Shown: in pieces, positions 25,277-33,264 of the stretch | Layout: every line of letters begins with the position of its first letter | Numbering within the stretch: the stretch's first letter is position 1 | NCBI GenBank assembly: GCA_017534835.1 | Contig: JAFXVT010000048.1 | Coordinates: 1 to 46,098, forward strand | Source of the DNA: Ruminococcus sp. | GTDB lineage: Bacteria; Bacillota; Clostridia; Oscillospirales; Ruminococcaceae | DNA: 46,098 nt | Direction of reading: 5' to 3' | Notes under the pieces: generated by a model | What the model saw: the letters and a program-made list of their open reading frames with translations, nothing else | Told to the model about the DNA's origin: nothing | The model's database searches: none | Position numbers and translations under genes: made by a program

Positions 25277-25336
25277 CGTCAATATGTATATAGTAAATTG
25301 CACTAAAATCAACTAAAATTTTCTACATTTTAATGG

Positions 25337-25365
25337 TTGAATTGGAATTGTGATTGTGATATAAT
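25337..25365 (+). promoter_or_regulatory. sigma-A promoter of the coiled-coil protein gene
   Basis: TTGAAT (25337-25342), 17 bases, TATAAT (25360-25365) with an extended TGA. About 62 bases of leader precede the start codon. Confidence 0.85.
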
Positions 25366-25427
25366 TATTACAAGGCGTATTATCCCTTAATTTTATTCCG
25401 CACTTGCTGCGGGGAACGGAGTGAACC

Positions 25428-27140
25428 ATGGACGAACCAACAGTATTACGAACCACCAAGATCGGTGGAGGCTTTGTAAAAGAAGATGTGCTTACTTATC
25501 TCGATGAGCTTAATTCCAAGATCTCAGGTCTTGAAGCGGAGCTTAAGCAAGCTAAAGAATCAGGTCCTGCCGACCCGCAGGAGGTTCTCAAGTACAGAAA
25601 TCAGTTAGATAATCTGCAGGAGAAGCTCAATGCATCTAACAACGCTCTCAGAGCCGCAAAGAAGGAGAACGAAGAGCTCCAGAAGAAGGTCGACGAGGGT
25701 CAGAAGATCATCACTCAGCTCAGAGCGGGCGGCGCTGCACCTGCTGCCGGCGGAGCTCAGGTAAATGCTCAGACTCAGGCTGCTCTCGAGGCTGCTAAGC
25801 ACGAGATAGACAAGCTCAGAGGCGAGCTCAAGATCGCGAACGAGAGGGCTGCTGCACCTGCCGGCGGCGCTGCTCCTGCAAATGCACAGATAACTGCTGC
25901 TCTCGAGGCTGCAAAGAGAGAGATAGACTCTCTCAGAGGTCAGCTCAAGACCGCAAACGACAAGCTCGCTGCTGCTGAAAAGGCTGCTGCCGCTGCACCT
26001 GCTGCTCACGCTGAAAAGGCTGCTGCACCTGCCGGCAATCCCGCTGCTGAGGCTGAGCTCGTCAAGGCTAAGCAGGATATCGCTAAGCTCACTGCTGAGC
26101 TCGAGTCCAAGACCAGCCAGCTCGAGGCTAAGATAAAGGAAGCTGCCGAAACAGACAGCAAGATCGCTGAACTCAACAAGGCTAAGGAGACTGCCGTTGC
26201 TGACGCAGTTGCCAAGAAGGACGAGGAGATCGGCAGCCTCAATAAGGAGATAGCAGAGCTCAAGGCTAACGCAAGCAATCCTGCTGCTATGATGGGCACT
26301 CTCTTCGCAGAGGCTCAGAAGACAGTTGATTCGCTCAAGAAGCAGGCTGCTGAAGAGGCTGAGGCTACCACTAAGGAAGCTAAGGAGAAGGCTGACAAGC
26401 TCGTTAGCGAGGCTCAGGCTAATGCTGACAAGACAATCAAGGAGGCTGACGAGAAGGCTAAGGCTGCTCTCGAAGAGGCTAACGCTACCGCTTCCAAGAC
26501 AGTCAAGGAGGCTAACGAGACAGCTGAAATGACAGTTGCAAAGGCTAATTCCGCTGCTGAGAAGACTATCAAGGACGCTAACGCTCAGGCTAAGTCCACT
26601 GTTGATGATGCTAACAGCAAGGCTGACAAGATCAATGCTATGTCTTCGACTGTACGTCTTATGCTCATAAACGAGATCGAGAGCGTAAACACCAAGTTTG
26701 CTGATATAAAGGCTTCTATGGCTAAGCTCACAAGTCAGGCTACCGACAGGATGAACGAGGCTCAGACCATTATCGGTGAGGCTCGCAACTCCATCGAGCC
26801 CGACGAGAAGGCTTCTGTTGAGAGAGCTTCTGCTCCTCAGGCTGCTTTCGAGGCTGCAAAGGCTCCCTCGGGTGCTACACCTTCATTCGATCTGCCGAAC
26901 AGCGGCGCTGCAAACAACGGCGGCAATTCGGCAAAGAACTCAGTTGCTGACGAGGCTTTCGCAAGAGTTTCGGGCGGTTCCTATAACAACGGAAACTCCT
27001 TCAACAACAATAACAAGCCTGCTCACAACAATGCTCCCGATGCTGCCAAGCCTGCACCGAAGAAGAACAATTTCAGCTTCGATATGTCTGATCTTCTGAA
27101 GGCTGCCGAGGAAGAGGCTGCAAAGGAATCTGAAACATAA
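25428..27140 (+). CDS. Ala-rich coiled-coil protein, DivIVA-like
   Basis: A 570-residue protein without signal peptide or membrane helix. The N-terminus (TTKIGGGFVKEDVLTYLDELNSKI, about 8-31) resembles the membrane-binding start of DivIVA. Then come coiled-coil segments: a pair of similar blocks AALEAAK-EID-LRG-LK-AN (about 122-145 and 161-184) separated by APAGGA linkers, and eight 11-residue repeats at residues 313-400 of the type KTIKEANxxAx. The C-terminus (about 470-570) is Asn/Ala/Pro-rich and disordered, ending in an acidic helix. Downstream of ftsZ, a division or polar-scaffold role is likely but inferred. Ala codons dominate, giving biased composition. Confidence 0.8.
   Translation: MDEPTVLRTTKIGGGFVKEDVLTYLDELNSKISGLEAELKQAKESGPADPQEVLKYRNQLDNLQEKLNASNNALRAAKKENEELQKKVDEGQKIITQLRAGGAAPAAGGAQVNAQTQAALEAAKHEIDKLRGELKIANERAAAPAGGAAPANAQITAALEAAKREIDSLRGQLKTANDKLAAAEKAAAAAPAAHAEKAAAPAGNPAAEAELVKAKQDIAKLTAELESKTSQLEAKIKEAAETDSKIAELNKAKETAVADAVAKKDEEIGSLNKEIAELKANASNPAAMMGTLFAEAQKTVDSLKKQAAEEAEATTKEAKEKADKLVSEAQANADKTIKEADEKAKAALEEANATASKTVKEANETAEMTVAKANSAAEKTIKDANAQAKSTVDDANSKADKINAMSSTVRLMLINEIESVNTKFADIKASMAKLTSQATDRMNEAQTIIGEARNSIEPDEKASVERASAPQAAFEAAKAPSGATPSFDLPNSGAANNGGNSAKNSVADEAFARVSGGSYNNGNSFNNNNKPAHNNAPDAAKPAPKKNNFSFDMSDLLKAAEEEAAKESET
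26364..26627 (+). repeat. eight in-frame 33-base (11-residue) repeats
   Basis: Residues 313-400 of the coiled-coil protein divide exactly into eight 11-residue units with hydrophobic positions 2/3 and 6 and a small residue at 10, for example KTIKEADEKAK, KTVKEANETAE, KTIKDANAQAK. Hendecad periodicity predicts a nearly straight or right-handed coiled coil. The DNA copies have diverged, so this is an old duplication series. Confidence 0.85.
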
Positions 27141-27150
27141 TGACGATGTC

Positions 27151-27181
27151 CCGGCGGTCCGGTCCTGACCGGATCCGCCGG
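27151..27181 (+). terminator. strong hairpin after the coiled-coil gene
   Basis: CCGGCGG-T-CCGGTC and GACCGG-AT-CCGCCGG pair around a 2-base turn. The stem is very stable, but no T tract follows, so it may slow or protect the transcript rather than end it. A smaller GACC-GAAA-GGTC hairpin follows at 27207-27218. Confidence 0.5.
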
Positions 27182-27240
27182 AATCTGTTATTACATATTC
27201 TCAGCTGACCGAAAGGTCGCACGAACGCCGGTGGAAAAAA

Positions 27241-27813
27241 GTGCTTGATAACGGAATTAATGCTATAGAAAGTATGACCGACGAGGAGCTTGTTAAAGCC
27301 TCTGCGACGGACAGATTCGCCTGTGAGGCTCTTGTTCTTCGATATACAAAGCTTATTTTTATCAAGGCAGCTATGCTTTCTTCCTCCGAGACTGACCGTG
27401 ATGACCTCTGTCAGGAGGGGCTTATGGGACTTCTCAAGGCTATTGCCTCATATGACTCCGGCAGGAATGCGAGGTTTTCGACCTTTGCCGAGGTATGCGT
27501 TGTCAATCAGATGCGCACCTTCCTCACAAAAGCGGCGAAGGCTCCGGCTGTGTGCGAGAATATCGACGAGGTCGGCGAGGACGTGCTCTCCGAGGAGACT
27601 CCCGAGAGCATATATATGAATAAGGTTTTCTTCTCTGAGCTGAAACAGGCTGTCGAGAGTGAGCTCTCGGAGACTGAACGTCAGGTGTTCACTATGGTGA
27701 TACGCGGTGTGAGCTACAGAGAAACAGCAGAAAAGCTCGGGATGAGCGAAAAATCTGTCGATAATGCCATGCAGAGAGCAAGGCGGAAGATACGTGCGTA
27801 TCTGAAGGATTAA
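27241..27813 (+). CDS. RNA polymerase sigma factor, SigH-like
   Basis: The 190-residue product has sigma-70 region 2 (DDLCQEGLMGLLKAIASYD near 51-69, with FSTFAEVCVVNQMRTFL for -10 recognition) and region 4 (LSETERQVFTMVIRGVSYRETAEKLGMSEKSVDNAMQRARRKIRAYL, last 45 residues), with no regions 1.1 or long 3. Size and sequence style resemble SigH of Firmicutes, which controls entry into sporulation and competence. The GTG at 27241 follows GGTGG; an ATG at 27274 is the alternative. No anti-sigma gene adjoins, which also fits SigH more than ECF factors. Confidence 0.82.
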   Translation: MLDNGINAIESMTDEELVKASATDRFACEALVLRYTKLIFIKAAMLSSSETDRDDLCQEGLMGLLKAIASYDSGRNARFSTFAEVCVVNQMRTFLTKAAKAPAVCENIDEVGEDVLSEETPESIYMNKVFFSELKQAVESELSETERQVFTMVIRGVSYRETAEKLGMSEKSVDNAMQRARRKIRAYLKD

Positions 27814-27817
27814 TTAT

Positions 27818-27884
27818 GACCGGGTAGCTTAAATCAAGAGCGTTGTTTATCAAAGGTGCCGGTGCGACTCCGGCTCGTGGTCCA
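27818..27884 (+). other. tRNA-like element, degenerate
   Basis: Between the sigma gene and the zinc-ribbon gene lies a segment laid out like a tRNA: GACCGGG (27818-27824), TA, a D-arm-like GCTT...AAG, a short A/T-rich anticodon-like region, a good T-arm GCCGG-TGCGACT-CCGGC (27858-27874), and GTGGTC that pairs with the 5' GACC, followed by CA. The D loop lacks GG, the T loop has TGCGA instead of TTCGA and the anticodon arm is too short, so it is not a working tRNA. It may be a pseudo-tRNA or a tRNA-mimicking leader. Confidence 0.4.
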
Positions 27885-27909
27885 AATATTATAAGCGAGG
27901 TATTAAAAC

Positions 27910-28188
27910 ATGTACGAAGACAAGACATTAGTCTGCAAGGAATGTGGAAACGAATTCGTATTCACAGCAGGCGAACAGGAATTTTACGCAGAAAAAGGTC
28001 TCACACACGAGCCCCAGAGATGCAAGGCTTGCCGTGATGCAAGAAAGAACGCCGGCAGAGCTGAGCGCGTAATGTACACAGGTGTATGTGCTAACTGCGG
28101 CGGTGAGGCTAAGGTGCCTTTTGAGCCCAAGGACGGCAGACCGGTCTACTGCAGCGATTGCTTTGCAAAGCTCAACGCAGAGGAGTAA
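27910..28188 (+). CDS. double zinc-ribbon protein
   Basis: A 92-residue product with four CxxC pairs: C9/C12, C38/C41, C60/C63 and C81/C84. The first half (LVCKECGNEFVFTAGEQEFYAEKGLTHEP, RCKACRDARK) matches the probable zinc-ribbon family found in many Firmicutes; the second half (GVCANCGGEAKVPFEPKDGRPVYCSDCF) resembles the CxxC small zinc domain that follows it in longer members. It probably binds nucleic acid or protein; no function is known to me. The ribosome site is GCGAGG. Upstream is the tRNA-like element and the sigma gene. Confidence 0.85.
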   Translation: MYEDKTLVCKECGNEFVFTAGEQEFYAEKGLTHEPQRCKACRDARKNAGRAERVMYTGVCANCGGEAKVPFEPKDGRPVYCSDCFAKLNAEE

Positions 28189-28204
28189 TTTAACAGCGTA
28201 AGCG

Positions 28205-28229
28205 CGGCGTGTCGGACTCCGGCACGCCG
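28205..28229 (+). terminator. possible terminator hairpin after the zinc-ribbon gene
   Basis: CGGCGTG and CACGCCG close a stem with an inner CGG/CCG. It is followed by AAATTT rather than a T run, so termination is doubtful. Confidence 0.4.
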
Positions 28230-28254
28230 AAATTTATGAGCGGAGGTAATTTTT

Positions 28255-29694
28255 ATGCTCGATTCACGTTTGCAGACCTGCTTTGACCTCGTCGGAGGAG
28301 AGGGGATAGTGTGCGATGTCGGAACTGACCACGCCCTTCTTGCGGCGGAGCTGATAAGCTCGGGAAAGTGCAGCAGGGTCATCGCTTCTGATATAAAGGA
28401 GGGACCGCTTGAAGCTGCAAGCCGCACTGTCGAGAAGTACGGTGTTGCCGGGCAGGTGTCGCTCGTTCTCTCCAACGGACTCGAGAGCGTGCCGCTTGAC
28501 GGGGTGAGCGATGTTGTCATTGCCGGAATGGGCGGCGAAACTATCGCGGATATTGTCGGAAGAGCTCTGGAAGGGGACGTGTCCTGTGAGAATATCAGGT
28601 GGATCCTCCAGCCGATGACGAAGCCGGAACATCTCCGCAAAATGATGTATGAGCTCGGCTTGCAGATAACCGAGGAGCGTGCCATCGCGGACGGTGACAA
28701 GCTGTACGTTGTGATGTGTGCAGAGCAGTCGGTGGAGTGCCGGCGCCTGACCGAGTTCGAGACGCTGTACGGTTTCTTCGCCGATGACGATGAAATGGGC
28801 AAAAAGTACCGCGAGCGCGAGTCGGCAAGGCTCGAAAAGGTCGCAGAAGCTCTCGGAAGTGCAGGAAAATCGGGAGATGCAGCGCATTTTCGTGCGCTCT
28901 CGTATAAGCTCGCTAACGGCAGCGACCTTGTTCCGGTGGAGGCTATATGCTCGCTTTTCAACGATGTTTACCCGTTCGATACGCAGGAAAAATGGGACAA
29001 TTCCGGACTCCTCGTCAACGCCGGTCTTGATTGCTGCAAGGTGCTCATCACTCTTGACATCGACAGGAGAGCGGTCGACGAAGCGGAGCTGAAAGCCGCT
29101 GACCTTGTCGTTTCGCACCACCCTGTCATCTTCGACCCGATAAGGAGCATCAGCAGCGAAATGCCGGTCTATCGCCTTGTTCAGAACGACATTTCCGCGC
29201 TCTGTATGCACACGAACGTCGACAAGGCGGAGCGCGGCACGAACGGCGTTATCCTCCGCGAGCTAAGCCGGAGATTCGGGTTTGACGGCGAGCCCGGGTA
29301 CATAAATGACGAGCAGTGCGGCTATATCTGCACGCTCCGGGAAAGCGTTCCTGCGGAGGAGTTCGCGGCGGTTCTGAAGGAAATTTTCGGCTGCGAATAC
29401 ATCCGTGTATCTGCCGGAGCGAGAGAAGTGCGTAAAATAGGTTTTTGTTCGGGCTCGGGAGGCTCGTTCCTTGCGGACATCACAGCTGCCGGGTGTGATG
29501 CGTATGTTACCGGCGATGTAAAGCACGATGTGTGGATGGAGGCGGAAAACAGCGGCGTAAAGCTGTTCGACTGCGGTCACTTCCACACTGAGAATCCCGT
29601 GATATGGGAGCTGCGCCGTGTGCTTGAAGAAAAATATCCGCAGCTGGACGTGGAAATTGCCGAGAGCTCCACGGATCCGTGTGTTTACTTCTGA
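28255..29694 (+). CDS. fused tRNA (adenine-22 N1)-methyltransferase TrmK and Nif3-like protein
   Basis: One 479-residue frame joins two proteins usually made from adjacent genes. Residues 1-220 are TrmK: CDVGTDHALLAAELI (SAM motif I), VVIAGMGGETI and LQPMTKPEHLRKM. Residues about 226-479 are a Nif3/DUF34 dinuclear-metal protein: EKWDNSGLLV, VVSHHPVIFDP, MHTNVDKAERGTN and CGHFHTENP hold the expected His, Asp and Glu ligands. The Nif3 part lacks the PII-like insert of Bacillus YqfO. No stop or slip site is seen at the junction. The start has a GGAGG site. The sigma-TrmK-Nif3 neighbourhood is conserved in Firmicutes. Confidence 0.92.
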   Translation: MLDSRLQTCFDLVGGEGIVCDVGTDHALLAAELISSGKCSRVIASDIKEGPLEAASRTVEKYGVAGQVSLVLSNGLESVPLDGVSDVVIAGMGGETIADIVGRALEGDVSCENIRWILQPMTKPEHLRKMMYELGLQITEERAIADGDKLYVVMCAEQSVECRRLTEFETLYGFFADDDEMGKKYRERESARLEKVAEALGSAGKSGDAAHFRALSYKLANGSDLVPVEAICSLFNDVYPFDTQEKWDNSGLLVNAGLDCCKVLITLDIDRRAVDEAELKAADLVVSHHPVIFDPIRSISSEMPVYRLVQNDISALCMHTNVDKAERGTNGVILRELSRRFGFDGEPGYINDEQCGYICTLRESVPAEEFAAVLKEIFGCEYIRVSAGAREVRKIGFCSGSGGSFLADITAAGCDAYVTGDVKHDVWMEAENSGVKLFDCGHFHTENPVIWELRRVLEEKYPQLDVEIAESSTDPCVYF

Positions 29695-29703
29695 GGTGAG
29701 ACG

Positions 29704-30525
29704 ATGAGCATTCTGATATGTCCTGTCTGCGGAGAAAAGCTCGGAATATCCGGGAGAGCCTATGTGTGCGGCAGCAGACACAGCTTCGACATCGCGAGGA
29801 GCGGCTACGTGAATCTGCTTCTGTCAAAGCATATCGGCAAGGCTGTTCATGGCGACAACAAGCTGATGGTGAAGGCAAGGCGAGATTTTCTCGATAAAGG
29901 ATATTATGCGCCGCTTTGCAGCGCCGTGTGCGATGAAGCCCTGAGATACGCGGAAAATGGCTGTGTCGTGCTCGATGCCGGCTGCGGCGAGGGATACTAC
30001 ACCTCCGCTGTGAGAGCAGCTTTTGACCGGTCAGATATTGCTGTGGAAATGTACGGAGCCGATATATCTAAGGTGGCGGTCGAGTATGCAGCAAAGCGCG
30101 ACAGATCGGTGAGTTTTGCAGCTGCGAGCGTGTTTCATCTCCCTGTTGCGTCCGGGAGCTGCGATCTGCTCATCACGATGTTCGCTCCGTACTGCGGAGA
30201 AGAATACCGCCGTGTGCTGAAAAACAGCGGCATAATGATAATGGCTATACCGTCTGAAAACCACCTGTGGGAGCTGAAAAAAGCTGTCTATGACACTCCG
30301 TACCGCAATGAGGTGAAGCCGTATGAGCTTGACGGATTCGAGCATATCGGTGTCCGCAGGGTCAGCTTCACTATGGAGCTTGGCAGCGCGGAGGATATAC
30401 AAAGCCTGTTCTCGATGACGCCGTACTACTACAAGACCGGAAAGACCGAGCAGGAACGCCTTGAAGCACTCGAAAAGCTCTCGGTGCAGGCTGATTTTGA
30501 AGTATTGACCTATCGCAAGAAATGA
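29704..30525 (+). CDS. rlmA: RlmA-type 23S rRNA (guanine-N1)-methyltransferase
   Basis: SAM-dependent enzyme that methylates N1 of G745 or G748 in 23S rRNA helix 35. The 273-residue product has an N-terminal zinc site (C6, C9, C22, H26; CPVC and CGSRHSF), the RlmA-specific SKHIGKAVHGDNKLMVKARRDFLDKGYY (about 39-66), and SAM-binding VLDAGCGEGYYTSA (about 89-102). Which of the two positions it modifies, and hence any tylosin-related effect, cannot be told. Starts 9 bases after the TrmK-Nif3 gene with a GAGGTGAG site. Confidence 0.9.
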   Translation: MSILICPVCGEKLGISGRAYVCGSRHSFDIARSGYVNLLLSKHIGKAVHGDNKLMVKARRDFLDKGYYAPLCSAVCDEALRYAENGCVVLDAGCGEGYYTSAVRAAFDRSDIAVEMYGADISKVAVEYAAKRDRSVSFAAASVFHLPVASGSCDLLITMFAPYCGEEYRRVLKNSGIMIMAIPSENHLWELKKAVYDTPYRNEVKPYELDGFEHIGVRRVSFTMELGSAEDIQSLFSMTPYYYKTGKTEQERLEALEKLSVQADFEVLTYRKK

Positions 30526-30535
30526 GGAGCAAATT

Positions 30536-31435
30536 ATGAAGATTCTTGTCACTGGCGGGACTGTTTTCGCAAGCAGATACACTGCCGGATATTTTGCAGG
30601 AAAGGGGCACGAGGTGTACGTGCTAAACCGTGGAACTAAGCCGCAGGAGCCGAATGTACGCCATATCTGTGCGGACAGGCATTCGCTCGGTGATACGCTG
30701 AAGCGTTACAGCTTTGATGCAGTTCTGGACGTGTCGTCATACAGCGAGAATGACGTCCGGGAGCTTCTTGACGCGCTTGGCAGCTTCGGAAGCTACATTT
30801 TCGTCAGCTCCAGCGCCGTTTACCCCGAAACTCTGCCGCAGCCGTTCCGCGAGGAGCAGAAGTGCGGTCCGAACGCGATATGGGGCGCATACGGCACGAA
30901 CAAGCTCGCTGCCGAAGAACTCCTCCGCGAGCGCGTACCACAGGCGTATATACTGCGTCCGCCCTACCTCTGCGGACCGATGAACAACCTCCACCGCGAA
31001 GCGTTCGTATTCGAGCGTGCGGAGGGGGATATGCCGTTCTACGTACCGAAGGACGGTTCGATGAAGCTCCAGTTCTTCCACATAGGTGATATGTGCAGGT
31101 TTATGGAGCTGCTCCTTGAAAAGCAGCCGGAGCAGCGCATTTTCAACGTCGGAGACCCTGAGCCTGTCGATATAAAGAAGTGGGTCGGGCTTTGCTACGG
31201 CGTTCTCGGGAAAAAGGCGGAGCTGCGGTATGTCGGGGCTGATGTTCCGCAGAGGAGCTATTTCCCGTTCTATGATTACGAATACCTGCTCGATGTGACG
31301 GCGATGTGCAGCATAATGCCCGATGTTACGCCGCTTGAGCAGGTGCTCTGCGGATCATATGAATGGTTCCGCAGCAACCGTGAACTCATCGTGCGCAAGC
31401 CGCTGCACGAATTTATAAGCGAAAACTTTCAGTAA
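30536..31435 (+). CDS. NAD-dependent epimerase/dehydratase family protein
   Basis: Extended short-chain dehydrogenase fold, 299 residues. The nucleotide-binding start is ILVTGGTVFASRYTAGYF (3-20), with GGTxF in place of the usual GGxGFxG, a form seen in atypical members. The active site has SSSAVY and YGTNK (Tyr-xxx-Lys, about 121-125), then LRPPYLCGP. Substrate is probably a nucleotide sugar but cannot be defined. It starts 10 bases after rlmA with a GAGGAGC site, in the same operon. Confidence 0.88.
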   Translation: MKILVTGGTVFASRYTAGYFAGKGHEVYVLNRGTKPQEPNVRHICADRHSLGDTLKRYSFDAVLDVSSYSENDVRELLDALGSFGSYIFVSSSAVYPETLPQPFREEQKCGPNAIWGAYGTNKLAAEELLRERVPQAYILRPPYLCGPMNNLHREAFVFERAEGDMPFYVPKDGSMKLQFFHIGDMCRFMELLLEKQPEQRIFNVGDPEPVDIKKWVGLCYGVLGKKAELRYVGADVPQRSYFPFYDYEYLLDVTAMCSIMPDVTPLEQVLCGSYEWFRSNRELIVRKPLHEFISENFQ

Positions 31436-31447
31436 GGGAATGATTCT

Positions 31448-33199
31448 ATGGCACTCGACGGTGCATTTCTGTATGCAGTAAAAAATGAGCTCCAGCCACT
31501 CGTCGGCGGAAGGATAGACAAGATACACCAGCCCTCGCGCGAGGAGGTCATTATCTCGATACGTACCCGCTCGGGCAGCAAAAAGCTCTATATCTCGGCA
31601 AATGCCGGCAGCGCGCGCGTCCACATCACTGAGAAGTCGGTCGATAATCCGCAGACTCCGCCGATGTTCTGTATGCTGCTGAGAAAGCGCCTCGGCAGCG
31701 GAAAGCTCCTCGCAGTGCGTCAGGACGGGCTTGAGCGAATACTCTTCCTCGATTTTGAGTGCGTCAACGAGCTCGGCGACATAGTTACAGTTACGCTCGC
31801 CTGTGAGATAATGGGACGCTGCTCGAACCTCATCATCATCGACAACGAGGGCAGGGTCATCGACAGCATCAAGCGTGTGGACGAGGAGATGTCCCGTGAG
31901 AGAATGGTGCTGCCGGGAATGAGATACACGCTCCCGCCGCGCGATGACAGGCTGAATTTCCTGACCGCCGAGCCGGAGGAGATGACCGCGAGACTGCGCA
32001 GTGTGCAGCCGGCGGAACTCTCAAAGGCGCTTATCCGTGTATTCGAGGGTATATCTCCGGTACTTGCGAGAGAGTGGACCTTCTTCGCCGGAAGAGGTGC
32101 CGAGCTGCGCAGTGATACCGTTGACGGCGACCAGCTCGACCGCCTGCTGTATGCGATAAAACGTACCCGTCAGCAGCTCACGGAAGGGGAATGCTGCTTC
32201 TGTGCGGCGTCCGACAGGGACGGGATGCTGAAGGATTTCTCGTTTATCCGTCTGAATCAGTACGGCACACTTATGCTGACAAAGGAGCTCGGCTCTGCAT
32301 CTGAGCTGCTCGACTATTTCTATTTCGAGCGTGACCGTGCCGCACGTACAAAACAGCGTGCGAACGACCTTTTCAAGCTCCTTGTGAACCTCACCGAGCG
32401 CACGTCACGGCGTATCTCAGTCCAGCAGCAGGAGCTTGCGGAATGTGCGGAAAAGGACAAATTCAAGCTCTGGGGCGACCTCATCTCAGCGAATATCTAC
32501 CGTATACAGAAGGGCGACAGCTCAGCTGTTGTAGAGAATTTCTACGATGAGAGCTGCCCGAGCATCGAAATAGAGCTCGATATGCGCAAAACACCGGCGC
32601 AGAACGCTCAGCGGTACTATTCCGAGTACAAGAAGTGCGTGACTGCGGAGGAGAAGCTCACAGGGCAGATAGAAAAGGGCGAGGAGGAGCTCCAGTACCT
32701 CGACAGCGTATTTGATGCGCTCACCCGAGCCGAGTCCGAGAATGACATAATCCAGCTCCGCCTCGAGCTGAGCGAGCAGGGCTATATCCGCTCGGGCGGC
32801 GGAAAGGCAAAGCCCCCGAAGGCGCTTCCGCCGATAGAATACAAGTCGAGCGACGGGTACACGATACTCGTCGGCAGGAACAATCACCAGAATGACCAGC
32901 TGACCCTGAAATTCGCTGAAAAAACCGATATATGGCTCCATACGCAGACGATAACGGGCTCGCACGTCATCATCGTGACCGACGGCGAGACTCCGCCCGA
33001 CAAGACCATCGAGGAGGCAGCTGTCATCGCTGCCGTGAACAGCCGCGGACGCAATTCCACGCTCGTTCCCGTGGATTACTGCCTTGCGAGGTATGTGAAG
33101 AAGCCCTCGGGCGCGAAGCCAGGAAAGGTCATTTTCACGAACTACAAGACAGCCTTCGTCAAGCCCGATACAGAGCTTGAGCAGAGCCTGAGGGTCTGA
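31448..33199 (+). CDS. rqcH: ribosome quality control protein RqcH (NFACT / fibronectin-binding-like)
   Basis: RqcH binds obstructed 50S subunits carrying peptidyl-tRNA and adds a C-terminal alanine tail to mark stalled chains for degradation. The 583-residue product begins MALDGAFLYAVKNELQPLVGGRIDKI (NFACT-N), has HhH and long coiled-coil regions (about 290-440) and a C-terminal NFACT-R domain with YTILVGRNNHQNDQLTLK and DIWLHTQTITGSHVII (about 475-520). Older annotation calls this family fibronectin-binding protein A. No signal peptide is present, matching a cytosolic role. It starts 12 bases after the epimerase. Confidence 0.93.
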   Translation: MALDGAFLYAVKNELQPLVGGRIDKIHQPSREEVIISIRTRSGSKKLYISANAGSARVHITEKSVDNPQTPPMFCMLLRKRLGSGKLLAVRQDGLERILFLDFECVNELGDIVTVTLACEIMGRCSNLIIIDNEGRVIDSIKRVDEEMSRERMVLPGMRYTLPPRDDRLNFLTAEPEEMTARLRSVQPAELSKALIRVFEGISPVLAREWTFFAGRGAELRSDTVDGDQLDRLLYAIKRTRQQLTEGECCFCAASDRDGMLKDFSFIRLNQYGTLMLTKELGSASELLDYFYFERDRAARTKQRANDLFKLLVNLTERTSRRISVQQQELAECAEKDKFKLWGDLISANIYRIQKGDSSAVVENFYDESCPSIEIELDMRKTPAQNAQRYYSEYKKCVTAEEKLTGQIEKGEEELQYLDSVFDALTRAESENDIIQLRLELSEQGYIRSGGGKAKPPKALPPIEYKSSDGYTILVGRNNHQNDQLTLKFAEKTDIWLHTQTITGSHVIIVTDGETPPDKTIEEAAVIAAVNSRGRNSTLVPVDYCLARYVKKPSGAKPGKVIFTNYKTAFVKPDTELEQSLRV

Positions 33200-33264
33200 G
33201 GAAAATGGCTGAGTCGGAAATATCCGATGAAGAACGGGAAAAATCCCAAAAGGGGGAGTAAGAT

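Noticed and set aside
27818-27884. Functional tRNA gene
   Set aside because: D-loop GG, TTCGA of the T loop and a full anticodon arm are missing; kept only as a tRNA-like element.
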